Notes under the pieces: generated by a model
Database searches by the model: none
Told to the model about the DNA's origin: nothing
What the model saw: only the letters and a program-made list of their open reading frames with translations
Program-made: the position numbers and the translations under genes
Shown here: piece after piece, positions 9,972-13,913 of the stretch
How positions within the stretch are numbered: position 1 is the stretch's first letter
Layout of the letters: every line of letters begins with the position of its first letter
DNA from: Ignavibacteria bacterium UBA4661
GTDB taxonomy: Bacteria > Bacteroidota > Ignavibacteria > Kapaibacteriales > UBA4661
Assembly (NCBI GenBank): GCA_002405405.1
Contig: DHLT01000111.1
Location: 1-13,913, forward strand
Length of the DNA stretch: 13,913 nucleotides
Direction of reading: 5' to 3'

Positions 9972-10625
9972 ATGACATCCAACCGTTTTGCTCTTCGGGC
10001 AATTTCCATACTGACTGTGGCAGTAGCAATACTTTTATCAGCTTCTGCGCTTGTTGCACAAGATGGCTACAAGCCGGGTGATTATGCGCGCGATTTTTCG
10101 CTCAAGAATATCGATGGCTCTATGGTTTCCCTGCATGGACTAACCAATGCACAGGGAGCCATCGTCATTTTTACTTGTAATCACTGCCCATACGCAAAAA
10201 AGTATGAAGACCGCATTATTGCTCTTCATAACAAGTATGCCAACAAAGGATATCCTGTGGTTGCCATCAATCCGAATGATCCAACAATTCAACCCGAAGA
10301 TTCTTTCACAAACATGGTGAAACGCGCCAAAGAGAAGAAATTCCCGTTTGCCTACATCATGGATGAAACCCAAGAAATCGCTCGTACTTATGGAGCAACA
10401 CGCACTCCTCATGTGTATATCGTAGAGCGGTCAGGTTCGGGCAATACGCAACAATGGATTGTCCGATATGTTGGCGCGATTGATGATAATAGCGATGAGC
10501 CCTCTGCTGTGAAAGAACGCTATGTAGAAAATGCCGTAGATGCACTCCTTCAACGCAAAGCTCTCACTGTTGCCACAACAAAGGCAATCGGTTGCACAAT
10601 CAAATGGAAAAAGAAACAAGGATAA
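9972..10625 (+). CDS. Exported thioredoxin-family (AhpC/TSA-like redoxin) protein with CNHC motif
   Basis: 217 residues from the ATG at 9972, chosen because AAGGTG sits 7 bases upstream and it begins a clean signal peptide (MTSNRFALRA, hydrophobic core, cleavage after ALVA29). An in-frame ATG at 9918 overlaps the previous stop as TAATG and would add 18 residues before the signal, so it is less likely but possible. The mature part starts YKPGDYARDFSLKNIDG, then IVIFTCNHCPYAKKYEDR with Cys69 and Cys72, VVAINPNDP, and the cis-Pro region ATRTPHVYIV. This pattern is a known family of redoxin-domain proteins in Bacteroidota and relatives, of uncertain substrate. It probably acts in the periplasm beside the TlpA-like protein encoded just upstream. 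A terminator follows 24 bases after the stop. Confidence 0.88.
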   Translation: MTSNRFALRAISILTVAVAILLSASALVAQDGYKPGDYARDFSLKNIDGSMVSLHGLTNAQGAIVIFTCNHCPYAKKYEDRIIALHNKYANKGYPVVAINPNDPTIQPEDSFTNMVKRAKEKKFPFAYIMDETQEIARTYGATRTPHVYIVERSGSGNTQQWIVRYVGAIDDNSDEPSAVKERYVENAVDALLQRKALTVATTKAIGCTIKWKKKQG

Positions 10626-10649
10626 GACATCGGTTTATCAGGACACAAT

Positions 10650-10687
10650 AAAAATCCCCACTTGAGCATTTTCAAATGGGGATTTTT
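10650..10687 (+). terminator. Strong intrinsic terminator of the sensor/thioredoxin operon
   Basis: AAAAATCCCCA (10650-10660) pairs perfectly with TGGGGATTTTT (10677-10687). An inner TTGA/TCAA stem and a 6-base loop complete the hairpin, and the plus strand continues with T residues. The A-run on the left also makes it usable from the minus strand, so it may insulate the neighbouring integrase remnant. Confidence 0.9.
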
Positions 10688-10704
10688 TTATCGTGAGTAG
10701 AGTA

Positions 10705-10983
10705 CTACGCTTCAAGAGCAAATTCTTGTCGAATGTTGCTTGGTTTGTTATGCATTAAGCCTATATCTTTTCAACTTCGGCAACCAAATGCTTTCAAATA
10801 CGGATTTATATCTTCTCATAGCGGTGCCGATTTACGTAGTCGTTGTTCTTTTTGCATCCACTCCGTAGTGAGAACTTTGCAAGCAAGTCCAATATCGATA
10901 TTATGCGACCGAATCCGGAGCATAATTTGCCTTTGCCCTTTTTTGTTGGGCTTATTGCTGAGATAGAAGTTTATTGTAGGCAT
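10705..10983 (-). pseudogene. Remnant of a tyrosine recombinase (integrase) N-terminus
   Basis: From an ATG at 10983 the minus strand reads MPTINFYLSNKPNKKGQRQI, then LRIRSHNIDIGL and TTEWMQKEQRLRKSAPL before a TGA at 10818-10816. This matches the general pattern of the Arm-DNA-binding domain that opens Bacteroidota phage-type integrases (a short strand, a charged KKG turn, hxLRI, then a Trp near KxQRLR). Past the stop the same frame continues EDINPYLKAF, as in the core-binding start of such proteins, but meets another TGA and a TAG at 10707-10705. No catalytic domain (R..HxxR..Y) is present. It is a decayed fragment lying against the terminator of the upstream operon and probably marks the edge of a former mobile element. 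Family assignment is by pattern memory and is moderately sure. Confidence 0.6.
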
Positions 10984-10990
10984 TTTTTTT

Positions 10991-11019
10991 ACTTACCAAT
11001 TTACTTACCATTTTTGGTA
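10991..11019. repeat. Direct repeat pair and inverted repeat upstream of the integrase remnant
   Basis: ACTTACCA occurs at 10991-10998 and 11003-11010 (period 12), and TACCA-tttt-TGGTA forms an inverted repeat at 11006-11019, directly before the integrase start on the minus strand. Such repeats next to a recombinase gene could be arm-type or promoter-proximal recombinase sites, but this is inference. Confidence 0.35.
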
Positions 11020-11050
11020 CAAAATACACTTTCACTCGCTATCAAACGAA

Positions 11051-11074
11051 AAAGCCACTCCGTTAGGAATGGCT
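11051..11074 (-). terminator. Intrinsic terminator of the toxin-antitoxin operon
   Basis: On the minus strand AAGCCATTCC-taac-GGAGTGGCTT folds with one mismatch and is followed by TTTTTCG. It lies about 150 bases beyond the toxin stop on the same strand, between that operon and the integrase remnant. The stretch 11080-11223 holds no gene; it contains two small hairpins (GATTTC-atac-GAAATC at 11111-11126 and GTAGGT-ttttt-ACCTAC at 11179-11195) with a second ACCTAC at 11201-11206. Confidence 0.7.
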
Positions 11075-11223
11075 TGAAATCGTGCTTTGCGTGTCGTTTT
11101 ACTATCATTCGATTTCATACGAAATCACGCTGAAGTAGCGAGGACAGGATTCACCAAAGTAGCTTAAATACTGTCTTCGTAGGTTTTTTACCTACCAAAT
11201 ACCTACACGCTATCAACGTACGA

Positions 11224-11655
11224 TTATGTCTTTACAATCCTCTTCTTGTACTTCAACATTCTTACGTTTTTGTACTCGTGAATTCGTTCATCAGGTGTAA
11301 CAAAATGCAGGTTGTACGCTTGTGCTATGGCTATATGAGTTCGGTCTATGGGGTCTTTGTGCTGTGGGTGGTATTCCATGTTTTCAAACCTTGCAAGAGC
11401 CGAAAGAGGAAAGATTTCTATGTATGCAAAATCTTGTTCATCTATCATTTTCCTTAGTTCCGAAATTGGCGCATTCAGAGGATCGAAAGCAAGCGGGTTT
11501 TTCTTTCGTTTGAGGGCAATTTCCCATAGACTAAAGAACGAAACATACACCTTATTTTCTGCTTCCGATAATTCTTCACGTACTGATTCGGGCAAATGCT
11601 TAGAATTTTTCAAGTACCAAATGAGTGTACAAGTATCGAGCAAGTAACTTTTCAT
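11224..11655 (-). CDS. vapC: VapC-type PIN-domain ribonuclease toxin
   Basis: 143 residues beginning MKSYLLDTCTLIWYL. The acidic residues of the PIN nuclease centre are all present: Asp7 (LLDT), Glu45 (SLWEIALK), Asp101/Asp104 (HKDPIDRTHIAIAQ) and Asp122 (TPDERI). Length and order are typical for VapC. Members of this family cut RNA, often tRNA or rRNA, and are held inactive by a co-expressed antitoxin. The ATG at 11655 overlaps the upstream gene's TGA as ATGA, which indicates translational coupling and supports a two-gene toxin-antitoxin operon with the antitoxin first. There is no sign of decay. The subgroup (DPIDRTHIAIA) resembles the PIN toxins often paired with Phd-like antitoxins. The RNA target cannot be inferred. 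Confidence 0.92.
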   Translation of the reverse strand: MKSYLLDTCTLIWYLKNSKHLPESVREELSEAENKVYVSFFSLWEIALKRKKNPLAFDPLNAPISELRKMIDEQDFAYIEIFPLSALARFENMEYHPQHKDPIDRTHIAIAQAYNLHFVTPDERIHEYKNVRMLKYKKRIVKT

Positions 11656-12134
11656 ACCAAATCCCCAAAATCAACTTTTGCTTCTATTTCTTCATCTGTC
11701 AAACCAAAGTCAAAGGGCTTTGTTATTGGCTTTCTTTTTCCTTTTCGCGTTTTCTTGTACGACCACGCCGCGACCGGTACGCCGTTTTCATCTATGATAG
11801 TCCCCTCATCGTAGGCAGTCATCGGCGAAGTGCTGGCTGATCGGCGACCGCTCGACAATTTTACACCACTTTTTTTTACTTCTTCGGTCTGCTCCTTGTG
11901 CTTTGTCTTGTTTTCGGCAACTTCAGATAAAATTTTATTCAAATTTTTTGCGCCAATCACCTTTTCCAATGCGTCAAGGTGTTTTATAGGCAATGGTTTG
12001 TCCCCGTAGCGGTGTATAAGCACGGCGTAATACTTCTCGCTTCGCTGTGTTTGTAGTGAAAGTGTCCGCAAAGACACGCCGTATCGCTCGACAATGAAGC
12101 GAAAATCGTTACCTGTTACAATGAAATGTCGCAT
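11652..12134 (-). CDS. Putative antitoxin with HTH-like N-terminus, partner of the PIN toxin
   Basis: 160 residues, immediately upstream of and overlapping the PIN toxin by four bases, the usual antitoxin position. Residues about 10-70 look helical with a helix-turn-helix flavour (GVSLRTLSLQTQRSEKYYAVLI, then LPIKHLDALEKVIGAKNL). Residues 72-100 are charged and low-complexity (KTKHKEQTEEVKKSG). Residues 108-125 read YDEGTIIDENGVPVAAWSY, which recalls the strand pair of Phd/YefM antitoxins (ItrnGkPvAal). The tail is basic (KKTRKGKRKP), then acidic (LTDEEIEAKVDFGDLV), suitable for wrapping the toxin. It is about twice the usual VapB/Phd length. The antitoxin role is inferred mainly from position; I do not recognise the full architecture. 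It probably represses its own promoter. Confidence 0.72.
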   Translation of the reverse strand: MRHFIVTGNDFRFIVERYGVSLRTLSLQTQRSEKYYAVLIHRYGDKPLPIKHLDALEKVIGAKNLNKILSEVAENKTKHKEQTEEVKKSGVKLSSGRRSASTSPMTAYDEGTIIDENGVPVAAWSYKKTRKGKRKPITKPFDFGLTDEEIEAKVDFGDLV

Positions 12135-12168
12135 TACTTGTATCGTTTTGTTGAAAAAATCACACTAT

Positions 12169-12262
12169 ACGCGCGCGTTTTCGCCTGCGTGTACCTACTT
12201 TCGCCCCACAAAGGTAACGAAAATATCTCAACAACGGAACAGGAACGGATCAAAAACGGAAC
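12169..12262 (-). promoter_or_regulatory. Promoter and candidate operators of the toxin-antitoxin operon
   Basis: On the minus strand TACCTTTG (12216-12209) matches the Bacteroidota -7 consensus TAnnTTTG exactly and would give a leader of about 65-70 bases. TTG triplets lie 12-15 bases upstream, closer than the usual -33 spacing. Between box and start is the perfect palindrome ACGCGCGCGT (12169-12178), and upstream are three similar hexamers (plus-strand CGGAAC at 12235-12240, AGGAAC at 12241-12246, CGGAAC at 12257-12262). Either could be bound by the HTH-like antitoxin. Confidence 0.4.
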
Positions 12263-12323
12263 GGCTTTTTTGAACAGGCGAGCATTTTAGCGGTTTCTTC
12301 GTGTATGCAAGGAGTGCAAATAA

Positions 12324-12348
12324 TGCTTTTTTCATTGAAAAAACAGCA
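12324..12348. terminator. Possible terminator hairpin after the small basic-protein gene
   Basis: TGCTTTTTTC-att-GAAAAAA-c-AGCA folds with a small bulge 16 bases past the stop of the 54-residue gene. The plus-strand side is followed by CTTTTTG, while the minus-strand tail (ATTATTTG) is only weakly U-rich, so termination of the small gene is plausible but not strong. Confidence 0.4.
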
Positions 12349-12363
12349 CTTTTTGTCAGTGTA

Positions 12364-12528
12364 TTACTCGGATTTGAGTAAAACGGCTCTTTTCATGGCT
12401 CTTCTTTGCCTCAATCGGCGCAAAATCTCTTCTTTGTGATGTTGGTAGTAGATTCTATTGTAATCTTTGCGCTCTTCGGCGGTGTATCGATCAGAAGAAT
12501 ACGCTGGTTTGGATATCGTCTTTTTCAT
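12364..12528 (-). CDS. Small basic protein of unknown function
   Basis: 54 residues from the ATG at 12528; an in-frame TTG at 12561 would add 11 residues but overlaps the promoter-like box, so the ATG is preferred. The sequence is highly charged with RKDYNRIYYQHHKEEILRRL and RQRRAMKRA, a predicted basic helix. The YNRIYYxxHKEEILRRxRQRR pattern resembles short Arg/Lys-rich segments seen in phage and plasmid proteins near HNH-type nucleases, but no nuclease motif is present. TAAATTTG (minus strand, 12570-12563) is an exact TAnnTTTG match about 35 bases before the ATG, which supports real transcription. Nucleic-acid binding is a guess from charge. It stands alone between the toxin-antitoxin operon and the CHAP gene. 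Confidence 0.55.
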   Translation of the reverse strand: MKKTISKPAYSSDRYTAEERKDYNRIYYQHHKEEILRRLRQRRAMKRAVLLKSE

Positions 12529-12586
12529 GGGTAAAGTGTGAATGTTGGAAGATTCGGACAACCAAATTTACAGAATCAGAACAAAA

Positions 12587-12616
12587 AATGCCCCTTATCC
12601 GAAGACAAGAGGCATT
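12587..12616 (-). terminator. Intrinsic terminator of the CHAP hydrolase gene
   Basis: AATGCCCCTT (12587-12596) pairs with AAGAGGCATT (12607-12616) with one mismatch. Read on the minus strand the hairpin is followed by TTTTTGT, 38 bases past the CHAP gene stop. A near copy of this hairpin and its flanks lies on the other side of the gene at 13373-13404. Confidence 0.8.
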
Positions 12617-12653
12617 ATTCTCTTAAAGCTGTAATGATTTACTCAATGACTAA

Positions 12654-13292
12654 TTATGCAAATTTCTTATATGACCAAACACCTATTCCAACAAGCAATA
12701 TTAATACAATTGGGTTTGAGGCATATGTCTTCAACGTACCACTAATAGAAAAATCACCACTTCTTTTTTTAGGAATAATTCGAGGAATCGTTCCAGAAAA
12801 TTCCCGAACTACTTGCCATTGTGAACTACTGATGAAGTCATATCCATTGGCACCATTTAAGATTGCAGTTCGTTCTATTCTGAAAGCTCCAACACGATTA
12901 TTCACATTACCCTCAACCGTGTAGTATTCTGATTTATCATCGCTGTATCCAATGATAATTCCAACATGCCCACCATTTTCACGATATCTGTAAAATACAT
13001 CACCAACTTGCGGTGACTTGGTTGTCATACCTTTACTTCGAGCTTCTGCAATCATATTACGAGTGGAACTCGTTGTTTGAAGTGGTAGTCTGCCGTTATT
13101 ACCTGCACTCTTCCATGCGTCAAGAAGCACAGAAAATACAAATTGTGCACACCAGCTTTCCGAACCGATATCAGCATCGATTTTACGGCGCATTTCGTCA
13201 ATACACGGCGCAGAGTTCTTTTTGACCTCTTTACACCCTTTCAGCAGTACTTCAATTGCACGTGCCACAATATGTTGTTGTAGTTTTGGCAT
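12654..13292 (-). CDS. CHAP-type peptidoglycan hydrolase with C-terminal membrane anchor
   Basis: 212 residues from ATG at 13292, chosen because AGGTGA lies 5 bases upstream; an in-frame GTG at 13301 sits inside that ribosome-binding site. The core matches CHAP/NlpC-like cysteine amidases: Cys48 in SWCAQFVFSVLLDAW, GDVFYRYRENGGHVGIIIGY with His109, and YTVEGNVNN with Glu128/Asn130 as third catalytic residue. Such enzymes cut peptide bonds in peptidoglycan. There is no signal peptide. Residues 193-208 (NPIVLILLVGIGVWSY) form one membrane span followed by KKFA, so the protein looks tail-anchored. It stands alone with its own terminator, without visible holin or immunity partner. It could be a phage-type lysin, a hydrolase for conjugation or secretion, or an effector. 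No tail or transfer gene is in view. Confidence 0.8.
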   Translation of the reverse strand: MPKLQQHIVARAIEVLLKGCKEVKKNSAPCIDEMRRKIDADIGSESWCAQFVFSVLLDAWKSAGNNGRLPLQTTSSTRNMIAEARSKGMTTKSPQVGDVFYRYRENGGHVGIIIGYSDDKSEYYTVEGNVNNRVGAFRIERTAILNGANGYDFISSSQWQVVREFSGTIPRIIPKKRSGDFSISGTLKTYASNPIVLILLVGIGVWSYKKFA

Positions 13293-13374
13293 TGCTTTCA
13301 CCTATAAATAATTAGCAATAAGTTACATGTTTTATACTCATTTGGATTGACGCGCTATACATCAGAAAAAAAAA

Positions 13375-13402
13375 TGCCTCTTATCACAGAAGACAAGAGG
13401 CA
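13375..13402 (-). terminator. Terminator-like hairpin, near copy of the one after the CHAP gene
   Basis: TGCCTCTT (13375-13382) pairs perfectly with AAGAGGCA (13395-13402). The minus-strand tail is a run of nine T. The stem, loop (…cagaagac) and both flanks (CAGAA before, CTTAA after) resemble 12587-12616. It lies upstream of the CHAP gene on the minus strand and would end a transcript coming from the right. Confidence 0.7.
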
Positions 13403-13512
13403 CTATTTTCTTAACGCCGTAAAGGTTTGAGAACACCGAGACAGGAACGTGCGAATACCCCGCCATCCGTTGCGTCTTTACAGCAAGAAACGCACTACGC
13501 AAATATAACAAA

Positions 13513-13538
13513 AAGCCCATTACGAACGTAACGGGCTT
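13513..13538 (-). terminator. Terminator-like hairpin
   Basis: AAGCCCATTACG (13513-13524) pairs with CGTAACGGGCTT (13527-13538) with one A-C mismatch; with a 2-base gap the top pair must open. The minus strand continues TTGTTATATTT after TTTT, so termination of a leftward transcript is likely. No gene is visible upstream of it on that strand. Confidence 0.65.
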
Positions 13539-13548
13539 GATTTCCTTG

Positions 13549-13616
13549 TGAGTATAATTGGACAGCAGGAATACGGCGTATGCGCAACAAGCGATATTCC
13601 ACTCATATTATACTCA
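13549..13616. repeat. 68-bp imperfect inverted repeat
   Basis: TGAGTATAAT (13549-13558) and ATTATACTCA (13607-13616) are perfect 10-bp inverted arms. A second inner pair, GGAATA (13568-13573) and TATTCC (13595-13600), lies inside with unequal gaps of 9 and 6 bases. The arms contain TATAAT in both orientations facing inward. It could be a structured RNA, a pair of converging promoters, or the ends of a tiny mobile element. Confidence 0.6.
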
Positions 13617-13656
13617 GAAATGCGCTTGACAAATATACGATTCTCAGGCAAAAAAA

Positions 13657-13681
13657 TGCCTCTTGCGAAAAGCAAAAGGCA
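13657..13681. terminator. Bidirectional terminator-like hairpin
   Basis: TGCCTCTT (13657-13664) pairs with AAAAGGCA (13674-13681) with one mismatch. The plus strand continues CTTTTT and the minus strand TTTTTTG, so it can act both ways. It shares the TGCCTCTT arm with the hairpins at 12587 and 13375. Confidence 0.65.
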
Positions 13682-13724
13682 CTTTTTACCCTATGTGCTG
13701 TGAATTTGTCATGGGCGACAGAAA

Positions 13725-13771
13725 AGCACTATAATCCGCACACCCTTCCGGTCTCACACCGGGTAAGTGCT
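13725..13771. repeat. Inverted repeat enclosing a second hairpin
   Basis: AGCACT (13725-13730) and AGTGCT (13766-13771) are inverted arms; between them CCGGT-ctcac-ACCGG forms a perfect 5-bp stem. The minus strand runs into TTTTC after the outer arm. It has the size of a small structured RNA or terminator, but lacks tRNA features such as a GTTCRA loop. Confidence 0.45.
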
Positions 13772-13795
13772 GTACAAAAATAACATAGGCGTGGG

Positions 13796-13890
13796 GAAAT
13801 TTCGCTAAAAACCCGTATCACTTGTAGGTGTTGGTGAAATTTCGCTAAAATCCCGCTTCCCATTTTTGGGAAAGGGAAATTTCGCTAAAA
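13796..13890. repeat. Three direct repeats GAAATTTCGCTAAAA at exact 40-bp period
   Basis: GAAATTTCGCTAAAA occurs identically at 13796-13810, 13836-13850 and 13876-13890, start-to-start exactly 40 bp, with different 25-bp spacers. The first two copies extend to ...AAAAACCCG / ...AAAATCCCG. Each unit starts with the palindrome GAAATTTC. The second spacer contains TTCCCA-ttt-TGGGAA. The array may continue past 13913. Iteron-like or regulator-binding arrays have such phasing (about four helical turns). Confidence 0.75.
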
Positions 13891-13913
13891 ACAGAGTTTT
13901 TGATTTTTCCATT

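Larger units (their letters stand above)
13302..13913. other. Gene-free, hairpin- and repeat-rich region
   Basis: About 610 bases without a convincing gene on either strand. In order it holds a terminator-like hairpin (13375-13402), a GC-richer stretch without clear signals (13405-13505), a second terminator-like hairpin (13513-13538), a 68-bp imperfect inverted repeat (13549-13616), a bidirectional terminator (13657-13681), another inverted repeat (13725-13771) and three 40-bp-spaced direct repeats (13796-13890). The open frames here are short and cross these structures. The layout suggests small RNAs, a replication or transfer origin, or a decayed set of small gene units. Confidence 0.6.

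Noticed and set aside
10733..11133. Plus-strand reading frames of 77 and 96 codons
   Set aside because: They lie antisense to the integrase remnant and the toxin-operon terminator and have atypical composition.
13405..13505. Small RNA or tRNA in the GC-richer stretch
   Set aside because: Only short scattered complementary segments (GTAAAG/CTTTAC, TGCGT/ACGCA) that do not build one convincing fold.
13725..13771. tRNA gene
   Set aside because: No T-loop GTTCRA, no anticodon arm and no 7-bp acceptor stem; only a simple nested inverted repeat.
13580..13783. 67-codon plus-strand reading frame
   Set aside because: It crosses the inverted repeat and a terminator hairpin, has no ribosome-binding site and no recognisable features.
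13796..13890. CRISPR array
   Set aside because: Repeats are only 15 bp with 25-bp spacers, three copies seen, and no cas gene is present.

Overview
The window reads as a chromosomal segment of a moderately AT-rich bacterium, most likely from the Bacteroidota/Chlorobiota side of the FCB group. This rests on three things: the 7TMR-DISM sensor, the TlpA and CNHC-type thioredoxin-fold proteins common there, and TAnnTTTG -7-type promoter boxes in the accessory part (TACCTTTG before the antitoxin gene, TAAATTTG before a small basic protein), with a decayed integrase whose N-terminus looks like the Bacteroidota Arm-DNA-binding type. The phylum is an inference; no rRNA or marker gene is present.

Region 1 (1-6634, minus strand) is signalling. 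A 1641-residue cytosolic hybrid histidine kinase has a degenerate N-terminal receiver, nine PAS domains, HisKA, HATPase_c and a C-terminal receiver. Downstream on the same strand is a shorter three-PAS kinase that runs off the left edge. Its domains match PAS5, PAS6, PAS9 and the kinase core of the large protein in the same order, so the two look like paralogues made by duplication plus loss or gain of PAS units.

Region 2 (6635-10690, plus strand) starts after a 310-base divergent promoter region. A 7TM-DISM membrane histidine kinase is interrupted by one in-frame TAA exactly where EKNEFLG would lead into the H-box, separating sensor from kinase. Behind it, tightly spaced, come a TlpA-like thioredoxin with WCKPC and an exported thioredoxin-family protein with CNHC. 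A strong hairpin terminator closes the unit, so a membrane sensor and two envelope thiol-redox proteins probably formed one operon.

Region 3 (10690-13913) is accessory DNA. It begins with a broken tyrosine-recombinase fragment against the terminator, then (minus strand) a VapC-type PIN toxin with an unusual 160-residue antitoxin in ATGA overlap, a 54-residue basic protein, and a CHAP-type hydrolase with a C-terminal membrane anchor. The last 610 bases hold no convincing gene. They are packed with hairpins (several terminator-like on the minus strand), a 68-bp imperfect inverted repeat, and three copies of a 15-bp sequence spaced exactly 40 bp apart, probably continuing past the window. This looks like the remnant or edge of an integrated element. 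The repeat and hairpin block is the part least explained by known features; I cannot name a system for it from sequence alone.
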